Assembly: GCA_013388525.1 (NCBI GenBank)
Contig: JACAFA010000212.1
Span: forward strand, 1 to 39,833
Length of the DNA stretch: 39,833 nt
Reading direction: 5' to 3'
Source: Ignavibacteriaceae bacterium
GTDB lineage: Bacteria > Bacteroidota > Ignavibacteria > Ignavibacteriales > Ignavibacteriaceae
A program made the position numbers and the translations under genes. Positions 7,283 to 16,916 of this stretch are shown piece after piece. The notes under the pieces are model-generated. The model searched no databases. It was not told where the DNA came from and was given only the letters and a program-made list of their open reading frames with translations. Numbering within the stretch: position 1 is the first letter of the stretch; each line of letters starts with the position of its first letter.

Positions 7283-9010
7283 ATGAAAAAGTATCTCATA
7301 ATATTGTTTTTAATATTTATTTCATCAACCGCTTTTACACAATGGACAGGTGAAGTAAATCTATCTCAATTCACAGTTCAATCACAAAGTCAGTTAAGTG
7401 CTTGTGTTGATGCTAATGGAATACACTTAGTTTACTGGCGAAATGGTGGAATTAAATATGCCCGTGCAAATTATAACGGTTCAACCGTTTATTATTCCGA
7501 CAGAGTAATAGAAGCGGAAGGATCCAATTGTGACTTTGTCAATATTGTTTCGGTAAATAACAGCACATTGTATGCGATATATAAAAAGAACAACACAATA
7601 AATGTAAAGCGTAGTGTAAACCTTGGAAGCAGTTGGTCGCAGTATAGTTCAAGGCCAATGACGAATACCGGCTGCAATAAAATTGTTGCTTACAGCGAAG
7701 GAAGTGATATACACATTGGCTGGACAGAATACAAAGGCAATCCTGATTATCACTACGAATCTTATTATATAAAATTTCAAACTTCACCCATTCAATGGTC
7801 ATATTATAAAGAAGTAACAGACCAGGAATCTAGCGGGGGTAATAATCCTGATTTGACAATCTCAGCAAATAAAATTCACTATACATATTTAGCGCAGGGT
7901 TTCTATTCAAAATCAAGAGATAAAATAAAAACAAGTCCCGACTGGCAGAACTCAATGGATATTCCATTTTCTGGCTCATTTATTAAATACCAAAAACCAG
8001 TTATTGCAAACAATAATGTTAATGCAGCTTTAAGAGTATATTATAGTTTTTGGCAAACCAGTGGAGCATTTATTTCAAATTCAGATCGTCCATTTGATCA
8101 GGGATTCTGGAATGAGAATGTATGGCTTCGTGAATCAGAAGTTGATTACGATACTGAGGTTGAAAGCACAATCGATAATAAAATCCATTTTATTTATTAT
8201 GATAAATATGATATCAAGTGGGAACATAGGTATTTGACTGGCTCAACATTATCAGACCAGATTGGTGAAATTCCACTGGTTGCATTTCCTTCTTCCACAT
8301 TAATCGCAAATTCAAATGACTTGTATTTATTAGCTCTGGGATCAATTGATATTCCTTCTTGGATAAAACTACAACGCTATGATATGGCACCTGGCGCACC
8401 AACTGGTTTAACAATTACAGAGGATGCAAATAATCACCCAAGACTAAACTGGAATGCAAGTCCAGAGCCAGACAAAAATTATTATAACATTTATAGGTAC
8501 GACTACTATGGTGGTGGATGGCAGTATTTGGCTCAATCTACAGGGAATACTTATACAGATCAAACATTAACATATTGTCATGCAATTCCACCATTACAGT
8601 GTCCGGATCTTCGTAACTTCTCTTTCAGGGTAACTGTTGTTGATAATGGATCTCATGAATCTAGTCCATCAAATGAAGTTACTGCTCGTTTAGTAGGTGA
8701 TCCACCATCAAAGGCAGGTGCTAATGATCCGAATGATAAGGCTGTATTTGAATATGCTTTGGGTCAAAATTATCCTAACCCCTTTAACCCAACAACAACA
8801 ATTAATTACTCACTCAAATCGGCAGGAGAAGTAACGTTAAAAGTTTATGATATGCTTGGAATAGAAGTAGCTTCAATAGTCAATGAAAGACAGGAAACAG
8901 GGAATTATTCCGTAGAGTTTAATGCAGCTAATTTACCAAGTGGTATTTATGTGTATCGGCTTTCAACAAATAATTTTGTTGATACGAAAAAACTAATTTT
9001 GCTGAAGTAA
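7283..9010 (+). CDS. T9SS cargo: beta-propeller-like domain, FnIII, sorting domain
   Basis: This is a 575-residue secreted protein, with signal peptide MKKYLIILFLIFISSTAFTQ. Residues 21-370 form repeated beta-strand blocks of sialidase/BNR-like type (IHLVYWRNG, NLGSSWSQY, DIHIGWTEYKG). A fibronectin type III domain (GAPTGLTITEDANNHPRLNWNAS onward) spans roughly 375-475. The T9SS type A domain begins [18 protein letters not shown] and ends FVDTKKLILLK. It starts 44 nt after the FG-GAP gene with AAAAAGGAG upstream, so the two form an operon. The FnIII and sorting domains are nearly identical to those of the gene at 32687, while the N-terminal half is far more divergent. Ligand unknown; expected at the cell surface or released. 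Confidence 0.87.
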   Translation: MKKYLIILFLIFISSTAFTQWTGEVNLSQFTVQSQSQLSACVDANGIHLVYWRNGGIKYARANYNGSTVYYSDRVIEAEGSNCDFVNIVSVNNSTLYAIYKKNNTINVKRSVNLGSSWSQYSSRPMTNTGCNKIVAYSEGSDIHIGWTEYKGNPDYHYESYYIKFQTSPIQWSYYKEVTDQESSGGNNPDLTISANKIHYTYLAQGFYSKSRDKIKTSPDWQNSMDIPFSGSFIKYQKPVIANNNVNAALRVYYSFWQTSGAFISNSDRPFDQGFWNENVWLRESEVDYDTEVESTIDNKIHFIYYDKYDIKWEHRYLTGSTLSDQIGEIPLVAFPSSTLIANSNDLYLLALGSIDIPSWIKLQRYDMAPGAPTGLTITEDANNHPRLNWNASPEPDKNYYNIYRYDYYGGGWQYLAQSTGNTYTDQTLTYCHAIPPLQCPDLRNFSFRVTVVDNGSHESSPSNEVTARLVGDPPSKAGANDPNDKAVFEYALGQNYPNPFNPTTTINYSLKSAGEVTLKVYDMLGIEVASIVNERQETGNYSVEFNAANLPSGIYVYRLSTNNFVDTKKLILLK

Positions 9011-9029
9011 GTTTGATTACAATCCAAAA

Positions 9030-9057
9030 CCGGAGCTTAACACTTCGGCTTTTTTTA
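9030..9057 (+). terminator. Rho-independent terminator of cassette 1
   Basis: Stem CCGGAG (9030-9035) pairs with CTTCGG (9043-9048) around the loop CTTAACA, followed by C and a T-run to 9057. The loop and most of the stem are the same as in the terminator closing cassette 2 at 34454-34485, which supports common descent of the two cassettes. Confidence 0.8.
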
Positions 9058-9143
9058 TTATAGCAAAAGTAACCATTCCCCGGTTTCAAACGTCTATAAT
9101 AAATACATTACCCATAATCATTTCATATTTTTATCTTGCAGAT

Positions 9144-11714
9144 ATGAAATTCATTCTTTTTATAGCTTTTGCCTTAGCTTTAGCCTTCGCTAACAGTGCT
9201 TTTGCACAGCAGGATGATTTACTTCAAACAATCAATATTGATTCACTTCAAACCGAAATTCAGGATACTCTTCTTTCAGTACTAACAGATACTACCTTAA
9301 TCAAACCGCAAAAAAAATCGGATATTGATACGGTTGTTTATGCAAGCGGATCGGATTCCCTTTTCTTTTTTGTAAAGGAAAAGAAGATGTCTATTTATGG
9401 CGAAGGGAAAATCAACTATAAAAAATCAGAAATTAAAAGTGCAAACATATTTCTCGACTTCACAAAATTTGAAATTGAAGCAGTTGGTGTTCCTTCAGAT
9501 TCCGCTGCAACTGAATTAGTTGGTACTCCGGTTCTATCCGAAGCAGGTGAGGTTTATCAGGGCAAGCGAATGAAATATAATTTTAGGACAGGTCAGGGTT
9601 CACTCTCTGCTGCTGATACTGAACTGGAAGGTGCTTTCTATTACGGAGCAAAAATTAAAAAGGTTACTAAGGATACTTACTTCATTCAGGACGGAACTTA
9701 TACAACCTGCGATGCCAAAGAACCTCACTACTATTTTTCATCACCAAAAATGAAAATGATTCAGGGAGAAGAGCTTGCTGCTGAATGGATTTGGCTGAAC
9801 TTCGGTGGTGTACCTGCGCCAATACCTTTACCTTTCATTATAGTTCCTTTGCAATCAGGCAGAAGATCAGGTTTAATTCCGCCGGTTTTTGGAAGCGATG
9901 CCCGATATGGAACTTACATCAGCAGGTTCGGTTACTTCTGGGCTATCAGTGATTACATGGATATTAATGCAACGATGGATTATTATACGCGTGGAAGTTT
10001 TGGTTTAGGTTCCCGTTTCAGATACGCAAACCGATACAACTATAACGGTTTTGTTGAGGGATCTTATCGGGATTTTACGCAAGGCGAACCCACAGATCCG
10101 GGCTATAGTAAACAAGTTGACTGGCGTGTAAAAGTATTTCACGCACAATCCTTCACACCAACACTACGTCTTGATGCAAATCTTGAATTTGCATCACAGG
10201 ATTTTCTTCAGAATGGTACCGGTAACCTGAATGATCTTCTGAGAAACGAAATTATTTCAAACGCAACTTTGTCAAAAACCTGGGATGAGTCCGGTAACAG
10301 TGCATCAATAAATTATAACAGGAGACAGGTACTTGAGACTAATGATATTTATGAAGTTTTACCAAGCGCATTATTCAAATTAGCCCAGAGTTATCCATTC
10401 CGGTCAAATTCAAGCGAAGCAGACAGAACCTGGTATGAATTATTTGGTTATTCATACACAGGACAATTTCAGAATCAGCGGAATAAAACCGGCGGCATTC
10501 TGGATGAAAGATTAGGTTTGCAGCATAGCATTACTTCTGACTTATCTCCAAAGATTGGATATTTTACTGTTTCACCAAGAGTCAGATTAGACTCAAAGTG
10601 GTATAACGAGCAGATAGAACAATTTGTAGTTCCATCTTATTCCGGAGGAGATTCAGTTGTAACTCAGGATAAAAAACAACTTAGCGCTGTAAATACTTTT
10701 GATGTTGGATTAAACGCTTCAACAAAATTTTATGGAATGTTTAATATCAATTCATTTGGTATAAACGCAATAAGACATACTGTAACTCCGAACATATCTT
10801 ATAACTACCGCCCGGATTTTTCACAACCAGGCTGGGGTTATTATGGTCAATACACAAAATCTGATGGGAGTGTTGTCAGATACAATAAATACCAGAGAGA
10901 AGTTTACGGCGGTGCAAATGCAGGTGAGCAGCAGAATATAAATTTTTCAGTCGGAAATAATTTTGAAATGAAGACCACAGTTGATCCCACCGATACTACT
11001 TCGAAAGAAAATAAAATCCAGTTGCTGAACCTTACTGTTGGAACAGGATATAATTTTGCGGCTGATTCTTTGAATTTTGCTGATATCAATTTGACTTATA
11101 GAACTCAGGTGGGTGAGTTTTTTGATCTATCCGGTGGATCAAGATTTACTCCGTATGATTATAGCGGAAAAATTTCTAAAGTTAATAATTATCTTATTGA
11201 CGCAGGTAAAGGATTATTAAGATTAACCGGATTAAATTTCTCGGTGTCAACCAGTATATCCGGTGAAAAGTTTGCGTCTTCTGATAAAGAAAATAAAAAG
11301 AACGAAGATGAGTTTGGATTAATTGATGAGCAGAGTAAAAGTGTTTATTCGGGTATTTACAATCAGTCAGATCCTGATTTTACAATTCCGTGGAGTATTT
11401 CTTTGACATATAACTACAACCTGAGTCGTCCAACTCCTGAACAATCTACAACATTCTCAAATTTAAGCGGAAGTATGAGTTTCAGTTTAACACCAGCATG
11501 GAAGTTTGATGTAACCGGAAGTTACGATTTTGAAAGCAAAGAGTTTGCTGCTCCTCAGATCAGAATTTCAAGGGATCTTCATTGCTGGTATATGAACTTT
11601 ACCTGGAATCCGATAGGAACTTACACAGGTTTCAGATTTGAAATCAGAGTTAAAGCACCGCAATTGCAGGATCTCAAGCTCACTAAACAGGATCAGTTTT
11701 TTAATACGCGGTAA
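9144..11714 (+). CDS. LptD-like LPS/outer-membrane assembly protein
   Basis: This is an 856-residue outer-membrane protein with signal peptide (MKFILFIAFALALAFANSAFAQ). Residues about 60-200 form an OstA/LptA-like jellyroll (SGSDSLFFFVKEKKMSIYGEGKINY, then VGTPVLSEAGEVYQGKRMKYNF). The Bacteroidota-typical motif GTYTTCDAKEPHYYF follows near residue 185. The rest is a long run of alternating strands rich in Tyr and aromatic residues, as in a large beta-barrel. This is the architecture of the LptD homologues that insert lipopolysaccharide into the outer leaflet. Whether this organism makes classical LPS is not shown here. It has its own 133-nt upstream region after the cassette 1 terminator. The YacP-like gene follows by 48 nt. 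Confidence 0.85.
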   Translation: MKFILFIAFALALAFANSAFAQQDDLLQTINIDSLQTEIQDTLLSVLTDTTLIKPQKKSDIDTVVYASGSDSLFFFVKEKKMSIYGEGKINYKKSEIKSANIFLDFTKFEIEAVGVPSDSAATELVGTPVLSEAGEVYQGKRMKYNFRTGQGSLSAADTELEGAFYYGAKIKKVTKDTYFIQDGTYTTCDAKEPHYYFSSPKMKMIQGEELAAEWIWLNFGGVPAPIPLPFIIVPLQSGRRSGLIPPVFGSDARYGTYISRFGYFWAISDYMDINATMDYYTRGSFGLGSRFRYANRYNYNGFVEGSYRDFTQGEPTDPGYSKQVDWRVKVFHAQSFTPTLRLDANLEFASQDFLQNGTGNLNDLLRNEIISNATLSKTWDESGNSASINYNRRQVLETNDIYEVLPSALFKLAQSYPFRSNSSEADRTWYELFGYSYTGQFQNQRNKTGGILDERLGLQHSITSDLSPKIGYFTVSPRVRLDSKWYNEQIEQFVVPSYSGGDSVVTQDKKQLSAVNTFDVGLNASTKFYGMFNINSFGINAIRHTVTPNISYNYRPDFSQPGWGYYGQYTKSDGSVVRYNKYQREVYGGANAGEQQNINFSVGNNFEMKTTVDPTDTTSKENKIQLLNLTVGTGYNFAADSLNFADINLTYRTQVGEFFDLSGGSRFTPYDYSGKISKVNNYLIDAGKGLLRLTGLNFSVSTSISGEKFASSDKENKKNEDEFGLIDEQSKSVYSGIYNQSDPDFTIPWSISLTYNYNLSRPTPEQSTTFSNLSGSMSFSLTPAWKFDVTGSYDFESKEFAAPQIRISRDLHCWYMNFTWNPIGTYTGFRFEIRVKAPQLQDLKLTKQDQFFNTR

Positions 11715-11762
11715 CAGTGATTCAATTAAAATTTATAAATTAAAATTTTAAGTAAATAACGA

Positions 11763-12218
11763 GTGAAGCATTTCATCATTGACGGAAATAATCTGATTGG
11801 CAGAACAAAAATTTTAAACCAACTGCTGAAGAAAGATAAACAGCAAAGCAGGGAAAGATTAGCATTTATTCTTTCAAGGTATTTCAGCAAAAGAAAAGCT
11901 ACAGTAAGTCTTCATTTTGATGGTTTTGAAAATGAAAAAATCAATGTGCCCGGAATAAAAATAAAATATTCTCAGAGTCTTTCTGCTGATGAAAAAATAA
12001 AACGTGAAATTGAAAGCGTTAAAAATCCCGGAAATATTATTCTGATAACTTCAGATTTAAACCTTCTTGAATTTGGTCGTGTTTGCAGCTGTCATATATT
12101 AAAAAGCGAAGAGTTTGCGAAGTTAATTCTTTCATCTGAATCTTCTGATGAAGAACAAAACAAGATTGACGAAATAAATAGCACCGATGAGTTTAGAAGA
12201 CTATTTGGAATTAAATAG
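11763..12218 (+). CDS. YacP-like NYN/PIN domain protein (predicted RNase)
   Basis: This is a 151-residue cytoplasmic protein starting with GTG at 11763. The opening strand HFIIDGNNLIG carries the conserved acidic residue (D8) of NYN domains. Further motifs are a helix rich in Arg/Lys, VSLHFDGFEN with a second acidic position, and NIILITSDLNLLEFGR, the S-D-x-x-L motif of the family. YacP/Rae1-type proteins are PIN-like endoribonucleases, so a metal-dependent RNA cleavage role is likely but inferred. The C-terminus is acidic (SSESSDEEQNKIDE). The position 48 nt after the LptD-like gene suggests cotranscription. Length is slightly shorter than Bacillus Rae1. Confidence 0.75.
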   Translation: MKHFIIDGNNLIGRTKILNQLLKKDKQQSRERLAFILSRYFSKRKATVSLHFDGFENEKINVPGIKIKYSQSLSADEKIKREIESVKNPGNIILITSDLNLLEFGRVCSCHILKSEEFAKLILSSESSDEEQNKIDEINSTDEFRRLFGIK

Positions 12219-12437
12219 AAACAAATATTATTTATGACAAAACACTTTTTGATTATTCATATTAATAAATTATTTTTACCTAAAATTTTAAGAAAAACAA
12301 ATACAAAAAAGCATTCTTCAATATCCCGTCTTTTAACATTAAGAAAATATATCTGTCAGCAAATCTATCATTTGAATAAAAGAACCAACATATTTTATAA
12401 ATCAACTAACATTCATTCATTTAATTCAGGAGGTTTA
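12219..12437. other. Upstream region of the BNR-domain gene
   Basis: This A/T-rich stretch runs between the YacP-like gene and the GTG start. No hairpin with a T-run and no conserved leader ORF of the YPTGFT kind is seen here. Its coding potential in the downstream frame (from ATG 12234) lacks an RBS and yields a basic, signal-less extension. Confidence 0.5.
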
Positions 12438-14672
12438 GTGGAAAATAAACTACTAAAACCATTTCTTTCTTTTCCCCTGTTAGCACTTTTCACTTTTTTG
12501 ATTTTATCCGGAGGTGTTTTTGCCCAGGGAGATAATCCACTTGTGGATGCTGTTCCAGGCGAGTGGGTTCCATCAAATTATCATTCAGATTCTGAACTTG
12601 ACGTAATAACCATCAACGGTTTTGATGACTTCAACCTTGGTGTGGATTTTGCAGAACCGCACGTGTCTCAGAATCCTCTCAATCCATTACAGTCCTTTGG
12701 TGCATATAATCTTAACGGTGCCTGGAGAACTTATGATGGTCATAACTGGACTGCTTCATCTCCTAATTTTGGAGTATCCGCAAACGGCGATCCTATCACA
12801 ACTTATGATGGTGCGGGAAATTTATATTACGAAACTATGTTTGGCAGTGTTACCGGGTGTAAAGTTATCCGCTCAACTGATAATGGTGCTACCTGGACTG
12901 CAGCAGTAACTGCTGTTTCCGGAAATGATAAAAACTGGATGGTCGCTGACCAAACTTCCGGACCTTACTCTGGTAATATTTATACTGGAATGACGCCGGG
13001 AAATTTTGCCCGTTCTACTAATTTAGGCGCAACGTGGACGACAACAAATACTTTTACTACTCAGTCTCTTCCCGGTTTTATGATTTGCATCGGACCAAAT
13101 GGGATAACTGATGGCGGTGTTGTTTATGTTGTTACAAATTCAGGCAGTGCTTTTGCATCTACCTATACTTTTTATGCTTCGACCAATGGTGGATTAAATT
13201 TCACAATGAAATCAGCACAGAATTTTTCCAATTATGTTGGAACAAATGTAGGCGGTAGAAATTCTGTTCAAAATATGAGAACCCGACCTTATCCCTTTAT
13301 TACTGCTGATCAAAGCAATGGCACTTACAGAGGAAGGTTGTATTTGGTTTATGCTTCAAATGATCCACCGGGAGATGGTAATAAACCTGATATCTTTTGC
13401 AGATACTCCACCGATCAGGGAATAACCTGGTCATCTGCTGTAAAAGTTAACGATGATGTTAATACTACTGCTAATCACCAATGGCATCCATCAATTTGGT
13501 GCGATGTTCAAACAGGAAGGTTATTTGTAAAATGGATGGATACACGTGATACGCCGACAAGTGATAGTGCATACATTTATGCCAGCTATTCTGATAACGG
13601 CGGTGTAACCTGGGCTCCGAACCAGCGGGTATCAAATCAAAAAATGAGAATTAATTGTACAACTTGCGGCGGTGGTGGAACTCCTCGCTATCAAGGTGAT
13701 TATGATGCCATTATTTCAAATAATAATCAGGCTCTGGCTATGTGGACTGATTTCAGAAATGGTAACTTTGGCAGCTATGTTGGCTACTTCCCTGATTTTG
13801 CAATGACATTATCAAACAATTCTGTAATCATACCACAAAGTGGTGGGTCAGAATTCGTGACGGTAAATGTACCCGCAATAAAATTATATTCTAATGACGC
13901 AATTTTTTCGGCAACCGTCAGTCCAACTCCACCTTCAGGAACTATCACGCTTGACTTTCCATCCGGAAACATAGTTAATAATTTCCCGGGCAGTGTTCAA
14001 ATGAGAATTCAGACAAGCGGTAATGTTACATTAGGTACTTATACAATTACAGTTCAGGGTAATGGACCAAATGGAACTCCGGTTCATCGCAGAACAGTTA
14101 CTCTCGATGTAATTGTACCAGTTGAACTTGCTTCATTTGCAGCTGCTACCGATAAGAACGATGTAATATTAACCTGGTTCACTGCTACTGAAACAAACAA
14201 CAGCGGATTTGAAGTTCAAAGGAAAGCTAACGGCGAATACGAAAGAATAGCTTTTGTTGAGGGTAAAGGAACAACCACTGAAATGCAGAATTATTTCTTC
14301 AGGGATAAAAATCTTCTTTCAGGTTCTTATACATACAGGTTGAAACAGATTGACTTCGATGGTTCATTTGCATATTCTGATGAAGTTGAAATTGATATTG
14401 AGCAGCCATCAGTTTTTTATCTGGGTCAGAATTATCCGAATCCGTTTAATCCATCTACAAATATCAAATATTCAATTCCGGCAGATGGAAATGTGACGTT
14501 AAAAGTTTATGACATTCTTGGAAATGAAGTCAACACACTTGTGGACCAATTCCAGCAGGCTGGGACATTTGATGTTGTTTTTGATGGCTCCAACCTTGCA
14601 AGTGGTGTCTATTATTATCAACTTATAACAAATGACCTGACTGCTACAAAGAAGCTGATGCTAACGAAATAA
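12438..14672 (+). CDS. T9SS cargo with BNR/sialidase-like propeller
   Basis: I place the start at GTG 12438. AGGAGG lies at 12428-12433, and the resulting N-terminus (MENKLLKPF, hydrophobic core, GGVFAQ) is a good signal peptide. The frame is open back to an ATG at 12234, but those 68 extra codons are basic and lack any secretion signal. The 744-residue product has at least five Asp-box motifs of the S-x-D-x-G-x-T-W kind (RSTDNGATW, RSTNLGATW, YSTDQGITW, YSDNGGVTW), as in sialidase/exo-alpha propellers. Then come an Ig-like region, the VPVELASFAA...WFTATETNNSGFEVQR module, and a sorting domain from [15 protein letters not shown] to KKLMLTK. No complete sialidase active site was recognised, so enzyme activity is open. 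Confidence 0.85.
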   Translation: MENKLLKPFLSFPLLALFTFLILSGGVFAQGDNPLVDAVPGEWVPSNYHSDSELDVITINGFDDFNLGVDFAEPHVSQNPLNPLQSFGAYNLNGAWRTYDGHNWTASSPNFGVSANGDPITTYDGAGNLYYETMFGSVTGCKVIRSTDNGATWTAAVTAVSGNDKNWMVADQTSGPYSGNIYTGMTPGNFARSTNLGATWTTTNTFTTQSLPGFMICIGPNGITDGGVVYVVTNSGSAFASTYTFYASTNGGLNFTMKSAQNFSNYVGTNVGGRNSVQNMRTRPYPFITADQSNGTYRGRLYLVYASNDPPGDGNKPDIFCRYSTDQGITWSSAVKVNDDVNTTANHQWHPSIWCDVQTGRLFVKWMDTRDTPTSDSAYIYASYSDNGGVTWAPNQRVSNQKMRINCTTCGGGGTPRYQGDYDAIISNNNQALAMWTDFRNGNFGSYVGYFPDFAMTLSNNSVIIPQSGGSEFVTVNVPAIKLYSNDAIFSATVSPTPPSGTITLDFPSGNIVNNFPGSVQMRIQTSGNVTLGTYTITVQGNGPNGTPVHRRTVTLDVIVPVELASFAAATDKNDVILTWFTATETNNSGFEVQRKANGEYERIAFVEGKGTTTEMQNYFFRDKNLLSGSYTYRLKQIDFDGSFAYSDEVEIDIEQPSVFYLGQNYPNPFNPSTNIKYSIPADGNVTLKVYDILGNEVNTLVDQFQQAGTFDVVFDGSNLASGVYYYQLITNDLTATKKLMLTK

Positions 14673-14701
14673 TCAGTATTCTTAATGCTTATTAAAATTT
14701 A

Positions 14702-14724
14702 GGGAGCTTCGGCTCCCTTTTTTT
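14702..14724 (+). terminator. Rho-independent terminator
   Basis: A perfect stem GGGAGC (14702-14707) and GCTCCC (14712-14717) closes a TTCG tetraloop and is followed by seven T. It ends the BNR-domain gene's transcript 30 nt after its stop. Confidence 0.92.
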
Positions 14725-14794
14725 GTGGGGGAATGTTTGTAAATATTCTTTATGTTTGGATTGAAGATATTTAATAATTCATCGGGGAATTTAA

Positions 14795-16834
14795 ATGAGA
14801 ACTTCTCTTACACTTCTGATTTTAGTCACCTTTTTATTACCAATTAATATTCATGCACAACAGCTTTCACCGGATTACTTTCAAAAAAATATTGAAGTCT
14901 ATTTTTCTTTTGAAACCTCATCCCGAGATTTAATCCGTGAACTAACTGATATTATCTCAATTGATAATGTTGACGGAACAACCGTATATGCTTACGCTAA
15001 TAAAAATGAATACAATCAATTCCTTTCTTTTAATCTGAACCATAGCATTCTGCCAAAACCCGGCGAATTAATTAATCCTGAGATGAGTGATCGTTTAGAT
15101 GAAATTACTGACTGGAATGTCTATCCAACTTATGAAGCCTATGTAAATATGATAACTCAGTATGCAGCAAATTATCCTTCCATCTGTAAATTAATTGATG
15201 CCGGCAATACAGTTCAGGGGAGAAAAATTCTTTTGGCGAAAATTTCTGATAATGTTAATGTTCGGGAAGCTGAGCCGCAGTTTCTTTATACTTCAACTAT
15301 TCACGGAGATGAAACTACAGGATACGTATTAATGCTTCGCTTGATAGATTCACTTCTGACAGCTTACGGTACGAATCCAAGAATTACTAATATTGTCAAC
15401 AATGCAGAGATATGGATAAATCCAAATGCTAATCCGGATGGCACTTACCATGGCGGCAATAATACAGTAAACGGTGCTACAAGATATAATGCAAATGGTT
15501 ATGATCTAAACAGGAATTTCCCTGATCCGGTAAATGGAGTTCACCCGAATCAGCAGCAGGAAACAGCAGTCTTCAGAAACCTGGCAGAGCAGAATAATTT
15601 CGTTCTTTGTGCAAACTTTCATGGCGGAACTGAAGTTGTAAATTATCCCTGGGATACCTGGACAAATGGTTATCCTGATTATGTATCACACGCGGACGAA
15701 AGCTGGTACCAGTTTATCTCCCATCTTTACGCTGATACCTGCCAGGCATACAGTCCTTCTAATTATATGAATGGGTATGATGATGGAATTACAAACGGCG
15801 GTGCGTGGTATGTAATTCATCACGGAAGACAGGATTATATGAATTGGTTTATGAAGAGCAGGGAAGTGACGATTGAAATTTCCGATACAAAGCTTCTTCC
15901 ACCTTCCCAGCTTCCGGCACATTGGGAATACAACAAACGATCTTTTCTCAATTACATTGAAAGTATTTTTTATGGAGTAAGAGGAATTGTTACTGATACA
16001 TTAAACCATCCTTTAAATGCAATAATAAAAGTCTTAAATCACGATACACTTCATTCAGAGATCAGAACTGATTCGATAAACGGAAATTACCATCGGATGC
16101 TGGCACCAGGAATTTATTCATTTCAGTTTACCGCTGAAGGACATTACCCAAAAATATTTAACAATGTTGTTGTAAATAATTTTCAAACAACGGTTTTGAA
16201 TGTTCAGCTTGTTCCGAATTTTATTCCCGTTGAACTGATTTCGTTTACTGCTGTTCCTATTGAAAATACTGTTCAATTAAATTGGCAAACTGCAACAGAA
16301 ACTAATAACAAAGGATTTGAGATAGAAAGATTGCAAGATTGCAAGATTAAAAAATTACAAGATTGGGAAACAGTTGGATACATACCGGGCAATGGAACAA
16401 CAACAGAATTACAGTATTATTCTTTTTCTGATAAAAATATCAGACCGGGATTTTATCAATACAGGTTAAAGCAAATTGATTTTGATGGCTCGTTTAATTA
16501 TTCGGATGTTGTTGAAGTCGAAGTAGAAGCCCTGATGGAATTTTCACTTGAACAGAATTTCCCTAATCCATTTAATCCAAGCACTAAGATCAAATATGTT
16601 ATCTCAAACGTAGAGACGAGGCATGCCTCGTCTCTACAAATGGTTACTCTTAAAGTTTACGACATTCTCGGCAACGAAATCGCAACTCTCGTTAACGAAG
16701 AAAAACCAGTAGGAAGTTATGAAGTTGAATTTAACACATCATCCGGAATCGGGAATCTGGTATCAGGGATCTATTTCTACCAGCTAATATCCGGAAATAA
16801 TGTGCAAACAAGAAAGATGATTTTATTGAAGTAA
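14795..16834 (+). CDS. Secreted M14 zinc carboxypeptidase with T9SS sorting domain
   Basis: This is a 679-residue exported metallopeptidase with signal peptide MRTSLTLLILVTFLLPINIHAQ. The M14 domain (about residues 110-395) has zinc ligands H170 and E173 in STIHGDE, H276 in ANFHGGTE, substrate-binding NR (240) in YDLNRNFPD, and the catalytic Glu at 361 in VTIEISDTK. A carboxypeptidase-regulatory-like beta-sandwich follows (GIVTDTLNHPLNAIIKV), then the VPVELISFTAVP...WQTATETNNKGFEIER module and the sorting domain [15 protein letters not shown] to TRKMILLK. It would trim C-terminal residues of peptides outside the cell. Two oddities interrupt conserved modules in frame: LQDCKIKKLQDW near residue 515 and a 28-bp palindrome encoding VETRHASSL near residue 607. 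Confidence 0.9.
   Translation: MRTSLTLLILVTFLLPINIHAQQLSPDYFQKNIEVYFSFETSSRDLIRELTDIISIDNVDGTTVYAYANKNEYNQFLSFNLNHSILPKPGELINPEMSDRLDEITDWNVYPTYEAYVNMITQYAANYPSICKLIDAGNTVQGRKILLAKISDNVNVREAEPQFLYTSTIHGDETTGYVLMLRLIDSLLTAYGTNPRITNIVNNAEIWINPNANPDGTYHGGNNTVNGATRYNANGYDLNRNFPDPVNGVHPNQQQETAVFRNLAEQNNFVLCANFHGGTEVVNYPWDTWTNGYPDYVSHADESWYQFISHLYADTCQAYSPSNYMNGYDDGITNGGAWYVIHHGRQDYMNWFMKSREVTIEISDTKLLPPSQLPAHWEYNKRSFLNYIESIFYGVRGIVTDTLNHPLNAIIKVLNHDTLHSEIRTDSINGNYHRMLAPGIYSFQFTAEGHYPKIFNNVVVNNFQTTVLNVQLVPNFIPVELISFTAVPIENTVQLNWQTATETNNKGFEIERLQDCKIKKLQDWETVGYIPGNGTTTELQYYSFSDKNIRPGFYQYRLKQIDFDGSFNYSDVVEVEVEALMEFSLEQNFPNPFNPSTKIKYVISNVETRHASSLQMVTLKVYDILGNEIATLVNEEKPVGSYEVEFNTSSGIGNLVSGIYFYQLISGNNVQTRKMILLK
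16610..16637. repeat. 28-bp perfect palindrome inside the M14 gene
   Basis: GTAGAGACGAGGCA at 16610-16623 is followed directly by its exact reverse complement to 16637. The palindrome is read in-frame and adds about ten residues between the FNPSTKIKY and VTLKVYD blocks of the sorting domain, relative to the paralogue at 12438. Repeats beginning GTAGAGACG with a palindromic centre are common interspersed elements in Bacteroidota and cyanobacteria (general knowledge, not searched here). Confidence 0.9.
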
Positions 16835-16841
16835 TCTTCAG

Positions 16842-16871
16842 GCGGCTCAGAAAAATCTGAGTCGCTTTTAA
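16842..16871 (+). terminator. Rho-independent terminator after the M14 gene
   Basis: A 10-bp stem (16842-16851 with 16856-16865, one G-T pair) closes an AAAA loop and is followed by TTTTAATT. It lies 8 nt after the carboxypeptidase stop codon and 45 nt before the next gene. Confidence 0.88.
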
Positions 16872-16916
16872 TTATCATTTTTTCATATCTTTGCCCTCAA
16901 CAAAAATTCATTCGGG

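Noticed and set aside
12234..12437. 68-codon extension of the BNR-domain protein
   Set aside because: It has no Shine-Dalgarno and gives a basic stretch. AGGAGG before GTG 12438 gives a proper signal peptide.
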